Positions 27,353 to 36,070 of a stretch of DNA of 64,000 nucleotides are shown in pieces. The position numbers and the translations under genes were made by a program. Positions within the stretch are counted from its first letter, which is position 1, and each line of letters starts with the position of its first letter. Where the stretch lies: contig NZ_CP049838.1 in assembly GCF_013085465.1 (NCBI RefSeq), positions 8,742,001-8,806,000 of the forward strand. The letters are read 5' to 3'. The notes under the pieces are model-generated. The model was not told the DNA's origin. It ran no database searches and saw only the letters and a program-made list of their open reading frames with translations. The DNA is from Streptomyces asoensis. GTDB taxonomy: Bacteria > Actinomycetota > Actinomycetes > Streptomycetales > Streptomycetaceae.

Positions 27353-28317
27353 ACACGCTCGGGCGCAGCGGCGTCCCGGTCAGTCCGCTCGCCTTCGGCG
27401 CCGCCGTCATCGGCAACCTCTTCACCGAGGTCGGCGAGGAGCAGGCGCACGAGGCGGTGGCCGCCGCCTGGCAGCAGGGCATCCGCTACTTCGACACCGC
27501 GCCGCACTACGGCCTCGGCCTGTCCGAACGCCGCCTCGGCGCGGCCCTGCGCGAGCACCCCCGCTCGCAGTACACGGTCTCGACCAAGGTGGGCCGCCGT
27601 CTCGAAGCCACGGACCGGGGCGGCGACGACCTGGCCGACGGCTTCGCCGTGCCCGCCACGCACCGCCGCGTATGGGACTTCAGCGCCGACGGCGTACGCC
27701 GCACCCTGGAGGCCAGCCTGGAACGGCTCGGCCTCGACCGCGTGGACGTCGTCTACCTCCACGACCCCGACGACCACGCCGAACAGGCCTTCCACGAGGG
27801 CTACCCGGCGCTGGAGAAGCTGCGCTCGGAGGGCGTCGTCGGGGCGATCGGCGCCGGAATGAACCAGGCGGAGATGCTCACGCGCTTCGTCCGTGACACG
27901 GACGTCGACGTGGTGCTGTGCGCGGGCCGGTACACGCTGCTCGACCAGCGGGCCCGGGCCGAGCTGCTGCCCGCCGCCGTCGAGCGGGGTGTGTCGGTGG
28001 TCGTCGGGGGCGCCTTCAACTCCGGTCTGCTGGCCGACCCCCGGCCCGGCGCCACGTTCGACTACGCGCAGGCGCCGGCCGGGTTGCTGGACCGGGCCCA
28101 GCGCATGAAGGAGATCGCCGACCGGCACGGCATCACCCTGCGCGCCGCCGCCCTGGCGTTCTGTGCCGCCCACCCGGCCGTGGCGAGCGTCCTGGTCGGC
28201 ACCCGCTCGGCGGCCGAGGTGCGGGACTGCGCCGAACAGTTCGCGACCCCCGTCCCCACCGCCTTCTGGCAGGAGCTGCGGGACGCGGGTCTGCTTCCCC
28301 CCGAGGAGCCGTCATGA
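27349..28317 (+). CDS. Aldo/keto reductase, probable L-fucose-type sugar dehydrogenase
   Basis: GTG 27349 overlaps the SDR stop by four bases. The 322 residues show the AKR tetrad: Asp and Tyr in YFDTAPHYGLGLSERRLG, Lys in VSTKVGRR and His in VVYLHDPD. The C-terminal VLVGTRSAAEVRDCAEQF is typical of D-threo-aldose 1-dehydrogenase and L-fucose dehydrogenase relatives. It likely oxidises a free sugar to its lactone. The stop overlaps the mutarotase start as ATGA, so translation is coupled. Confidence 0.88.
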   Translation: MNTLGRSGVPVSPLAFGAAVIGNLFTEVGEEQAHEAVAAAWQQGIRYFDTAPHYGLGLSERRLGAALREHPRSQYTVSTKVGRRLEATDRGGDDLADGFAVPATHRRVWDFSADGVRRTLEASLERLGLDRVDVVYLHDPDDHAEQAFHEGYPALEKLRSEGVVGAIGAGMNQAEMLTRFVRDTDVDVVLCAGRYTLLDQRARAELLPAAVERGVSVVVGGAFNSGLLADPRPGATFDYAQAPAGLLDRAQRMKEIADRHGITLRAAALAFCAAHPAVASVLVGTRSAAEVRDCAEQFATPVPTAFWQELRDAGLLPPEEPS

Positions 28318-28628
28318 GGGTCGCCCTGCACACCAGGGTCCGCGCCGACCGCGTCGCCGCGTACGAGGCCGCGCACCGGGAGGTGCCGAAGGAACTGACG
28401 GACGCCATCCGCGCCGCCGGCGCCACCTCCTGGACGATCTGGCGCAGCGGGACCGATCTGTTCCATGTCCTGGAGTGCGAGGACTACCCGCGGCTCCTCG
28501 CCGAGCTGGAGAAGCTTCCGGTCAACGTCGTGTGGCAGGCACGGATGGCCGAGCTGCTCGACGTGGTGCACGACTACTCCGACGAGGGCGCCGCCGCCGG
28601 CCTGCCCGTCGTCTGGGAGCTGCCGTGA
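28314..28628 (+). CDS. L-fucose/L-rhamnose mutarotase family protein
   Basis: ATG 28314 sits in the ATGA overlap with the preceding stop. The 104 residues form a dimeric alpha-beta barrel with RVALHTRVRADRVAAYEAAH, ATSWTIWRSGTDLFHVLECE and WQARMAELLD, the pattern of RhaM/FucM-type mutarotases. These enzymes interconvert sugar anomers and feed the dehydrogenase with the right one. The position in the operon supports L-fucose or a related 6-deoxy sugar. Confidence 0.88.
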   Translation: MRVALHTRVRADRVAAYEAAHREVPKELTDAIRAAGATSWTIWRSGTDLFHVLECEDYPRLLAELEKLPVNVVWQARMAELLDVVHDYSDEGAAAGLPVVWELP

Positions 28629-29449
28629 CCGTCGACGCGCACCACCACGTCTGGGACCTGTCGGTACGGGACCAGGACTGGATCGCCGAAGGCAGCCCGC
28701 TCCGGCGGGACTTCACCGTCGACGACCTGGCACCGGAGGCCCGCGCGGCCGGAGTCGACCGTACGGTCCTCGTCCAGACGGTCACCGTGGCCGAGGAGAC
28801 CCCCGAGTTCCTCGCCCTCGCGGCCGCGAACGACCTGATCGCGGGTGTCGTCGGCTGGACCGACCTCACCCGCGCGGACATCGCCGACGAACTGGCCCGG
28901 CTGCGGGAGCTGCCCGGCGGCCGGTACCTCAAGGGCATCCGCCACCAGGTCCAGGGCGAGCCGGACCCGCGGTGGCTGCTGCGGGCGGACGTGCACCGCG
29001 GGCTCACCGCCCTCGCCGCCGCCGGCCTCGTCCACGACCTGGTGGTGCTGCCCCACCAGCTCCCGGCCTGTGTCGAGGCGGCCGCCGCCCTGCCCGGACT
29101 CACCTTCGTCCTCGATCACCTGGGCAAGCCGCCGATCGCCTCCGCCGCGCTGGAACCCTGGGCGTCCCACGTCCGGGCCCTCGCGGCGCTGCCCAACACG
29201 GTCTGCAAGCTCTCCGGCATGGTCACCGAGGCCGACCCCGCGTCCTGGACCGCCGACGACCTGCGGCCGTACGCGGACACGGTGCTCGAGGCCTTCGGGC
29301 CGGCCCGGCTGATGTTCGGCTCGGACTGGCCGGTGTGCACGCCCACCGCCTCCTATCGTGAAGTCCTGGACGTCGCACGGCAGTTGACCGACCCGGGGGC
29401 GCACGCCGAGATCTTCGAGACCACCGCCGTCCGGGTCTACGACCTCTGA
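28625..29449 (+). CDS. Amidohydrolase, probable L-fuconolactonase
   Basis: GTG 28625 overlaps the mutarotase stop as GTGA. The 274 residues begin TVDAHHHVWDLSVRDQDWI and carry LDHLGKPPI and LMFGSDWPVC, hallmarks of the fuconolactonase/4-sulfomuconolactonase branch of metal-dependent amidohydrolases. It should open a sugar lactone to the acid, downstream of the aldo/keto reductase. A dehydratase for the next step is not in the window. The 3' end overlaps the LMF1-like gene by 13 bases in convergent orientation. Confidence 0.87.
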   Translation: MTVDAHHHVWDLSVRDQDWIAEGSPLRRDFTVDDLAPEARAAGVDRTVLVQTVTVAEETPEFLALAAANDLIAGVVGWTDLTRADIADELARLRELPGGRYLKGIRHQVQGEPDPRWLLRADVHRGLTALAAAGLVHDLVVLPHQLPACVEAAAALPGLTFVLDHLGKPPIASAALEPWASHVRALAALPNTVCKLSGMVTEADPASWTADDLRPYADTVLEAFGPARLMFGSDWPVCTPTASYREVLDVARQLTDPGAHAEIFETTAVRVYDL

Positions 29450-30858
29450 GCCGACCCCGCCAGCCGCGTCGGCGGCAGATACTCCCGCACGTACGTCCGA
29501 TGCCAGTACGCGCCCGTCTCCCTCAGCTCCCGCCAGGTGGTGCAGCGGTAGCGGAAGAGGCGGGCGCGGATGTGGCGCGGGGGCTCGTCGGGCGGGAACG
29601 GGGAGCGGCGCAGCAGCTTCAGCGTGTCGCGGTCGTTCTCCAGCAGCCGTTCCACCAGGGCGGCGAACCACGCCCCGGCATAGGCGGGGGAGAGCGCCGC
29701 GAACCACATCATCCAGTCCAGGCGCAGATGGTACGGGGCGAACTGGCGCGGCCAGTGCCGGGGATCGCCGGGCTTGCCCTTGAACTCGTACTCCCGCCAG
29801 TCGGAGCCCTCGCGCGGCACGTCGTCGAGCGTGCCCTCGATCACCACCTCGTAGCGGATCCGGCTCACGCTGCCGAACGCGCCGTAGGTGTTGACCAGGT
29901 GCAGCGGATCGAAGGAGCGGTTCATCACCTGGCGGCGGGAGAGCATGTTGACCACCGGGCGGTAGCTGAGGAACAGCAGCAGCGCGGCCGCGGCGAGGAC
30001 CACGATCTCGTACCAGAGCGGGGTCGCGGGGGCCGACCGGTGGCCGGCGGGCAGTTCGAGCGCGGATACGGCCAGGACGACGGTGATCCAGTTCAGCCAG
30101 GCGAAGTTGCCCGACAGCACCAGCCACAGCTGGGTCAGGATCATCAGGCACGCGGCCGCCGTCGCGATCGGCTGCGGGGCGAACAGCAGGAACGGCACGA
30201 CGAGTTGGGTGAAGTGGTTGGCCGCCGCCTCCACCCGGTGCAGCGGTTTCGGCAGATGGTGGAAGAACCAGCTCAGCGGGCCGGGCATCGGCTGGGTCTC
30301 GTGGTGGTGGTAGAGACACGTCAGCTTCCGCCAGCAGGCGTCGCCCCGCATCTTGATCAGGCCCGCGCCGAACTCGACCCGGAACAGGATCCAGCGCATC
30401 AGGAAGAGCACAAGGACCGGCGGGGCCACCTCGTCGTTGCCGAGGAACACGGCGAGGAAGCCCGTCTCCAGCAGCAGGGACTCCCAGCCGAACCCGTACC
30501 AGGTCTGGCCCACGTTGACGATGGACAGATACAGCGCCCACGGCACCAGCCACAGTGACATCGCCGCCCCCAGGGGCAGCAGGCCGTCCAGACCGGCGAG
30601 CAGCGCCGCCGACACCGCGCAGCCCGTCCAGGCGCAGCCCGCGAACAGGCGGTCGGAGTAGCGCAGGTGGAACAGGCTCGGCGCCCGCCGGAAGGGCACC
30701 CGCTCGACGAAGCGGGGCACCGGCAGCATCCCCCGTTCGCCGAGCAGCGCCCGGAACTGGAGGGCGGCCGTCAGGAACGCGACCAGGTAGACACCGGCCA
30801 GGGCACGCTGGAAGACCAGGCGGCTCAGCCAGTACTCGGGTGCGGTGAACCAGTCCAC
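29437..30858 (-). CDS. Lipase maturation factor (LMF1) family membrane protein
   Basis: GTG 30858 begins 473 residues. Several membrane segments occupy residues 15-300. The family core reads FLMRWILFRVEFGAGLIKMR, then GDACWRKLTCLYHHHETQP and PLSWFFHHLPKPLHRVEA. The soluble C-terminal part has MNRSFDPLHLVNTYGAFGSV, RYEVVIEG and YEFKGKPGDP, with APYHLRLDWMMWFAAL. This is the full pattern of the vertebrate LMF1/LMF2 family, which helps lipases fold in the endoplasmic reticulum. Its bacterial role is unknown. It may act on the outer face of the membrane on exported lipases, but none is near. Confidence 0.88.
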   Translation of the reverse strand: MDWFTAPEYWLSRLVFQRALAGVYLVAFLTAALQFRALLGERGMLPVPRFVERVPFRRAPSLFHLRYSDRLFAGCAWTGCAVSAALLAGLDGLLPLGAAMSLWLVPWALYLSIVNVGQTWYGFGWESLLLETGFLAVFLGNDEVAPPVLVLFLMRWILFRVEFGAGLIKMRGDACWRKLTCLYHHHETQPMPGPLSWFFHHLPKPLHRVEAAANHFTQLVVPFLLFAPQPIATAAACLMILTQLWLVLSGNFAWLNWITVVLAVSALELPAGHRSAPATPLWYEIVVLAAAALLLFLSYRPVVNMLSRRQVMNRSFDPLHLVNTYGAFGSVSRIRYEVVIEGTLDDVPREGSDWREYEFKGKPGDPRHWPRQFAPYHLRLDWMMWFAALSPAYAGAWFAALVERLLENDRDTLKLLRRSPFPPDEPPRHIRARLFRYRCTTWRELRETGAYWHRTYVREYLPPTRLAGSAQRS

Positions 30859-30984
30859 GGCCGTGCGCTCCTTCTCTCCGGTCGGGTCATGTCACTGTGC
30901 GTGGTCCCGTGCTCCGGTTGCGTGACCCTGGCGGGTGAAGCAGACAATAGTGGTCGAATCACCTCCTGGTGAGGGACCGAGACG

Positions 30985-31452
30985 ATGCGGGAGAACGTGG
31001 TGCGACTACCCACTGCCACTCTCCTCACCGCCTGCGCGCTCTCGGCGGCGCTCCTCGTCGCCGGACGCGGTGGTGCGGGGGAGAAGATCACGATGCCGGG
31101 CGCGGAGACCGTCGTCCCGGCGGCCGAGGGACGCGTCGTCTCCGGCGACCCCTTCACCGACCCCTCGGCGGCCGACCCGGACTCCGGTCCGTCCTTCGCC
31201 GACGCCGACGCGGCACTCGGCTCCGGTTCCGACGAGGGCCTCGGTCCCGACGAAGACCTCGGCTCCGACGAGGGCCTCGGATCCGACCTCGACCGCGGTC
31301 TCGACCCCGGTGAGATCGGCCCCGAGACCGTCCCGGAAGTGCCCGACCTGCCCGACGGCGGCGGGCTGATCCCCGACGGGCCCGACGAGTCCGGCGCGCA
31401 GGACCGGTCCGACAGCATTTTCGGCAGCCCCCTCGACGTCGTCATGGGCTGA
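30985..31452 (+). CDS. Exported acidic Gly/Asp-repeat protein
   Basis: ATG 30985 follows GAGGGA. The 155 residues begin with a signal-like segment (RLPTATLLTACALSAALLVA). An LTAC sequence looks like a lipobox but lies too early in the hydrophobic run to be convincing. The rest is very acidic, with imperfect repeats GSDEGLGPDEDLGSDEGLGS and many PD pairs. No family is recognised. Such extended acidic chains often bind cations or act as spacers in the wall. It lies 63 bases before the phosphatase gene on the same strand. Confidence 0.6.
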   Translation: MRENVVRLPTATLLTACALSAALLVAGRGGAGEKITMPGAETVVPAAEGRVVSGDPFTDPSAADPDSGPSFADADAALGSGSDEGLGPDEDLGSDEGLGSDLDRGLDPGEIGPETVPEVPDLPDGGGLIPDGPDESGAQDRSDSIFGSPLDVVMG

Positions 31453-31515
31453 CCATGGTCCCGGGCGCCCGGTTCCCCGGTCGAAGAATCGGGCAAACCC
31501 TGGCAAGGTGGCTCC

Positions 31516-33603
31516 ATGGTTGATCGGGGAGCGAGCGCCCTGTCCCTCCCGGACGACTGGCCCGCCCACCCGGATCCGATCCTGGCGCTGAACCGCATGG
31601 GCAGTTTCGACTGGGACCTGGACTCGGGGCAGTTCCACATGGACGCCCGGGCCCACGAGATCTTCGACCTGCGGCCCGACGAGTACGACGGCAACCCCGA
31701 GACCCTCGCCGTCCGGGTCCCGCCGGGCGAGGGCATCCGCCTGGACGAGCTGGTCGCCCAGGCCATCAAGGACGGCAGCGAGAACTACGGCGCCTACTTC
31801 CGCATGCGGCTGCGCGACGGCACCCTGCGCTGGACCCACACCCAGGGCTACATCCGGCGCGACGGGACCGGCCGGCCGCGCCGCATCGTGGGCATCGTGC
31901 GGGACGCGACCGACGAGCTCAGCGATCTCGCCGCCCGCCGCGACGAGGCCGCCCTCGACGACGCGCGCCGCGAGCAGACCAACGTCGTCCAGCTCACCAC
32001 GGCGGCCCTGGCGCACGCCCGCACCGTGCGCGACGTCATCGACGTCCTCAAGGACACCCACGGCCTCACCCACCTCGGCGCGACCAGCCTCGTCATGGGG
32101 CTGGTCGAGGCAGGCCGGATCCGGCTGATCGCCGAGGGTCCTGAGGGCAGCTTCGTGCCCGGCACGCTGGTCACCCGCCTCGACGAGCCCTACCCGATGA
32201 GCGAGGTGGTGCGCACCCTCACCCCGCGCTTCATCGAGTCGCCGGAGGAGTTCGCCGGCGGCTACCCCGTGCTGTGGCCGCACCTCACCGACCTGAAGAT
32301 CACCTCGGCGGCCTATCTGCCGCTCATCGTGCAGGCCCGCCCGATCGGCGCGATGGGCCTGCTCTACAGCGACCGGCGGGGCTTCACGCAGGAGGACCGC
32401 AACATACTCGTCGCGCTCGGCAGCAGCATCGCGCAGAGCATTCAGCGCGCGATGTTCTACGAGCAGGAGAAGGACATCGCGCAGGGTCTCCAGCAGGCCA
32501 TGCTGCCGCGCACCATCCCCAGCGTGCCGGGCGCCGACGTCGCCGTCCGCTACCGCGCCGCCACCATCGGCGGCTCCCTGGGCCGGGACATCGGCGGCGA
32601 CTGGTACGACCTGATCCCGTTGCCCGGAGGCCGGGTCGGCGCCGTCATCGGCGACGTCCAGGGCCACGACACGCACGCCGCCGCCGTCATGGGCCAGCTG
32701 CGCATCGTCCTGAAGGCCTACGCGGCCGAGGGCCACACCCCGGCCACCGTGATGGCCCGTGCCTCGGTCTTCCTGCACGAACTCGACACCGACCGCTTCG
32801 CCACCTGCCTGTACGCGGAGGTCGACCTCTCCACGGGGGTCGTCCAGGTGGTCCGCGCCGGGCACATCGACCCCCTGCTGCGCGGCCTCGACGGGTCCTG
32901 CCGGCGCGTGCCGGTGCCCGGGGGACTGCCGCTCGGTCTGTCCGCCGAGTTCGGCAGCCTCGAGTACCCGGTCGGCACCGTGGAGCTCGACCCCGGCCAC
33001 ACACTGCTGCTGTGCACCGACGGGCTGGTCGAGCAGCCCGGCACGGACCTCGACGACGGCATGCGGGCCCTCGCCGCCCTGATCGCCGCGGGCCCCGCGG
33101 ACGTCCGGAAGCTGGCCGACCAGCTCATCGAGGTCGCCGAGGAGCGCGGCGGGGACGACGACGTGGCCCTGCTCCTGCTGCGCCGGCGCGGCCCCGACGG
33201 CCACCAGGCCGGGAGCCGGCTCCAGCAGCATGTGGCCCCCGGCGATCCGGAGGCGCTCAGCGAGGCCCGGCACATGATCCGCGCGGCCGTCCGCACCTGG
33301 GGCGCCCGAGACCGCTCCGACGAGATCGAACTGGTCGCCGACGAACTGATCACCAACGCGCTCATGCACACCGAGGGCGCGGCGATCGTCACCCTGCGGG
33401 TGCTCACCGGCACCGAACACCGGCTGCGCGTCGAGGTGGAGGACTCCTCCAGCGCCCTTCCGCGCCGCCGTGAGGCGGGCGAGTCGGGGGTCTCCGGGCG
33501 GGGCCTGCTGCTGGTGGAGCTGCTCACCGACGCATGGGGCGTGGAGGCGCGGGGCGGCGGCAAGTGCGTGTGGTGCGAGTTCGTGGTGCCGGAACGGACC
33601 TGA
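31516..33603 (+). CDS. PAS-GAF-PP2C (SpoIIE-type) phosphatase with C-terminal HATPase domain
   Basis: ATG 31516 gives 695 residues. A PAS domain (about 20-130: GSFDWDLDSGQFHMDARAHE and WTHTQGYIRRDG) is followed by a GAF domain (about 150-310). The PP2C/SpoIIE phosphatase (about 330-555) has metal residues in DIGGDWYDLIPL, IGDVQGHD, CTDGLVE and GGDDDVALLLL. An HATPase_c anti-sigma-kinase-like domain (about 580-690: ELVADELITNALMHTEG, SGRGLLLVELL) ends the protein. Proteins of this type switch anti-anti-sigma factors in response to signals and are abundant in Streptomyces. The cognate STAS protein is not in the window. Confidence 0.93.
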   Translation: MVDRGASALSLPDDWPAHPDPILALNRMGSFDWDLDSGQFHMDARAHEIFDLRPDEYDGNPETLAVRVPPGEGIRLDELVAQAIKDGSENYGAYFRMRLRDGTLRWTHTQGYIRRDGTGRPRRIVGIVRDATDELSDLAARRDEAALDDARREQTNVVQLTTAALAHARTVRDVIDVLKDTHGLTHLGATSLVMGLVEAGRIRLIAEGPEGSFVPGTLVTRLDEPYPMSEVVRTLTPRFIESPEEFAGGYPVLWPHLTDLKITSAAYLPLIVQARPIGAMGLLYSDRRGFTQEDRNILVALGSSIAQSIQRAMFYEQEKDIAQGLQQAMLPRTIPSVPGADVAVRYRAATIGGSLGRDIGGDWYDLIPLPGGRVGAVIGDVQGHDTHAAAVMGQLRIVLKAYAAEGHTPATVMARASVFLHELDTDRFATCLYAEVDLSTGVVQVVRAGHIDPLLRGLDGSCRRVPVPGGLPLGLSAEFGSLEYPVGTVELDPGHTLLLCTDGLVEQPGTDLDDGMRALAALIAAGPADVRKLADQLIEVAEERGGDDDVALLLLRRRGPDGHQAGSRLQQHVAPGDPEALSEARHMIRAAVRTWGARDRSDEIELVADELITNALMHTEGAAIVTLRVLTGTEHRLRVEVEDSSSALPRRREAGESGVSGRGLLLVELLTDAWGVEARGGGKCVWCEFVVPERT

Positions 33604-33634
33604 ACGCTCCGGCACCTGATGGCACTCTGGACGT

Positions 33635-34498
33635 ATGCCGGAACTCCCCGAGGTCGAAGCGCTCAAGGACTTCCTGGCCGAGCATCTCGTCGGCCACGAG
33701 ATCGTCCGCGTGCTGCCCGTCGCGATCAGCGTGCTGAAGACGTACGACCCGCCCGTCACCGCCCTCGAGGGCCGGGAGGTCACCGCCGTGCACCGGCACG
33801 GCAAGTTCCTCGACCTGGTGACCGGCGACGGCCCGCACCTCGTCACGCACCTCGCCCGCGCGGGCTGGCTGCAATGGAAGGACAAGCTCCCGGACGGTCC
33901 GCCGCGCCCCGGCAAGGGACCCCTGGCCCTGCGGGTCGCCCTGGAGACGGGAGCGGGCTTCGACCTGACGGAGGCCGGCACCCAGAAGCGGCTCGCGGTG
34001 TACGTCGTCCAGGACCCGGGGCAGGTCCCCGGCGTCGCGCGTCTCGGCCCCGACCCGCTCGCCGCCGACTTCGACGAGGCCCGCCTCGCCGCGCTCCTCG
34101 CGGGTGAACGGCGCCGGTTGAAGGGCGCCTTGCGCGACCAGGGCCTGATCGCCGGCGTCGGCAACGCCTACAGCGACGAGATCCTGCACGTGGCGAGGAT
34201 GTCCCCGTTCAAGCTGGCGGCCACCTTGACGCCGGAGGAGACCCGCACCCTCTACGCGGCCCTGCGCAGCACGCTCACGGAGGCGGTCGAGCGCTCACGG
34301 GGCCTGGCGGCGGGACGTCTGAAGGCCGAGAAGAAGAGCGGGCTGCGCGTCCACGGCCGCACCGGCGAACCCTGCCCGGTCTGCGGCGACACCATCAGGG
34401 AGGTCTCCTTCAGCGACTCCTCGCTCCAGTACTGCCCCACCTGCCAGACGGGCGGCAAGCCGCTGGCGGACCGGAGAATGTCGCGGCTGCTGAAGTAG
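33635..34498 (+). CDS. Fpg/Nei-family DNA glycosylase/AP lyase
   Basis: The product starts MPELPEVEALKDFLAEHLVG, where Pro2 (after Met removal) is the Schiff-base nucleophile and Glu3 and Glu6 the catalytic acids. The conserved Lys region LHRHGKFLDLV, the H2TH block QGLIAGVGNAYSDEILHVARM (in parts), and a C-terminal zinc finger CPVC-x-CPTC (residues near 250-275) are intact. It removes oxidised bases and nicks the abasic site. At 287 residues it has the family length. It could be annotated mutM-like or nei-like; the ELPEVEAL start and short length do not settle which. Confidence 0.92.
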   Translation: MPELPEVEALKDFLAEHLVGHEIVRVLPVAISVLKTYDPPVTALEGREVTAVHRHGKFLDLVTGDGPHLVTHLARAGWLQWKDKLPDGPPRPGKGPLALRVALETGAGFDLTEAGTQKRLAVYVVQDPGQVPGVARLGPDPLAADFDEARLAALLAGERRRLKGALRDQGLIAGVGNAYSDEILHVARMSPFKLAATLTPEETRTLYAALRSTLTEAVERSRGLAAGRLKAEKKSGLRVHGRTGEPCPVCGDTIREVSFSDSSLQYCPTCQTGGKPLADRRMSRLLK

Positions 34499-34594
34499 CC
34501 CGCCGGCCGGACGGCACCGGCCCGAGCCGTCCCGTCCCGCCCCGCCGAGACCCGCGTCGACATCGAAGTGACCTGAACTCACTCCGTGTCGGCG

Positions 34595-35257
34595 TCACTG
34601 GGTCTCGAGCGTCACCAGGTGCTCCCCGGCGGACGTGCGCAGCTCGTAGCGGGCGATCTCGTCGGGGTGCCAGGCCGCGGCGCCCTGCATGGTGTTGGGG
34701 CGGGCGTCGTGCTTGGGGACGTTCCAGCTGGTGACCGTCTGCTCGGAGCCGTCGAGGCCGACGGCGATCAGCCGGCAGGAGCGGGGGCCCGCCCCGTCCT
34801 TGACCTCGAGCTCCACATGGCTGCCCCACGCCTCGTTCTCGGTGGTGACCTGTGCCCACACCCCGGACTTCTCGTCCGTCGCGGTGACCCGTACGGCGCT
34901 CTCGCCCTCGCCGCTGCCGCCGCCCGCCATCATCGCGATCACGGGGCCGGCCAGGGCGACCACCACCGAGGCGGCGACGGCGTACAGCACCCGCCGCCGT
35001 ACGGCCCGGTGCCGGACCGCCACCTCGGCGAGCAGCCGGTCCAGCAGCTGCGGGCCAGGCCCGGCGAAGGGGTGCACGGCGCGCGGGGTGGCGCGCCGGT
35101 AGAGCATCATCTGCCGTGCGGTGGGACCGAACTCGGTGACCTGTGCCGCACACTGAGGACACTCCATGAGGTGGTCCTCGAAGCGGAAGGCTTCCGCTTC
35201 GTCCAGCACGCCGAGCGCGTACGCGCCGACGTCGCGATGCCTTTCCAGGGACCTCAT
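34595..35257 (-). CDS. Membrane-bound zinc anti-sigma factor
   Basis: ATG 35257 gives 220 residues. The N-terminal zinc anti-sigma domain has H-R-D-V-G-A-Y-A-L-G-V-L-D then FEDHLMECPQCAAQV, with the His-x3-Cys-x2-Cys zinc motif. A single membrane helix (VLYAVAASVVVALAGPVIAM) lies near residue 92, and an outside domain of about 110 residues follows. It should hold an ECF sigma factor at the membrane. The only ECF sigma gene nearby is at 36071-36622, separated by one gene on the same strand, and is the likely partner. Confidence 0.88.
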   Translation of the reverse strand: MRSLERHRDVGAYALGVLDEAEAFRFEDHLMECPQCAAQVTEFGPTARQMMLYRRATPRAVHPFAGPGPQLLDRLLAEVAVRHRAVRRRVLYAVAASVVVALAGPVIAMMAGGGSGEGESAVRVTATDEKSGVWAQVTTENEAWGSHVELEVKDGAGPRSCRLIAVGLDGSEQTVTSWNVPKHDARPNTMQGAAAWHPDEIARYELRTSAGEHLVTLETQ

Positions 35258-35398
35258 GCCGAAACCTCGTGCCTTTGAGTGCCAGTGGGGTTACTCCTTG
35301 CTCCCACCGGTACGCACCCGGCCGACGAATCACTCAAGCCACGTACCGAATCGTGACCCAGATGTTCGGAGCGGCCCGGCCCGCGGATTGGTGCGAAT

Positions 35399-35914
35399 CT
35401 AAAAAAGATGAATCGCCAGGTGGCCGAGGGGCAGCCCGAGCTGCCAGGCGGGTGTCCAGACCTTGGGTCCCTCGTCCTCGCCGACCACCGGCGCACCGCC
35501 GGGAACCGCGTTGAGATCGGGAGCGAGCAGCTCCGTCTCCTCCAGCCAGCGCCAGGCCGCGGCCGCCAGGTCGAGATCGGGAGCCGGTCCGTCCGACTTG
35601 GCGGCCTCGGCCTTCAGTTGAGACATACGTTCCTCGACCCAGTCCTGCCACGGCTGGTCGTACGCCGTGAGCGAAAGCCAGGTCTCCAACTGAGTCACCA
35701 CCCGGATGCCGGGCAGTTCGCCGTCGGTGTCGGACAGGAAGATGGTGAGCGCCAGGGCGTCGCGCCCGGCGCGGAACTCGAAGGACGTCGGCGGCATCAG
35801 ATCGCCGGTCCGCAGCAGTTCGTCGGCGATGTACTCGGCGTACAACCAGGCCATGGGGACGGTGAGTTCACCGCCGCCGGTGCCGTCCGTGCTCTGGTGA
35901 CCTCTGTGCAGCAT
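35399..35914 (-). CDS. Conserved hypothetical protein between sigma and anti-sigma genes
   Basis: ATG 35914 (MLHRGHQSTDG) lies behind GGAGGAAGGCAGGAAGGG. The 171-residue soluble protein reads PMAWLYAEYIADELLRTGDL, FEFRAGRDALALTIFLSD and QPWQDWVEERMSQLKAEA, without a family I can name. The sigma gene is upstream and the anti-sigma gene downstream, all on the minus strand with gaps of 156 and 141 bases. It could be a regulatory accessory or a separate unit. Confidence 0.75.
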   Translation of the reverse strand: MLHRGHQSTDGTGGGELTVPMAWLYAEYIADELLRTGDLMPPTSFEFRAGRDALALTIFLSDTDGELPGIRVVTQLETWLSLTAYDQPWQDWVEERMSQLKAEAAKSDGPAPDLDLAAAAWRWLEETELLAPDLNAVPGGAPVVGEDEGPKVWTPAWQLGLPLGHLAIHLF

Positions 35915-36070
35915 CCCTTCCTGCCTTCCTCCGGTGCTTGCGCTCGCCCGTTGCCGGGACGCTGGGGACCCGGTCACCGGGCCCCATCCGGAACACGGAT
36001 AAGGACACCCGATTACTCAAAGGGGGTCCTCGGCAAGGCGCTTTACGGAGGCTTGACCCAGTCGTGGGTT

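Noticed and set aside
31006..34164. A 1052-residue minus-strand reading frame opposite the phosphatase and glycosylase genes
   Set aside because: It is a shadow of the third-position GC bias; the plus-strand frames have clear domains and motifs and the minus frame has none.
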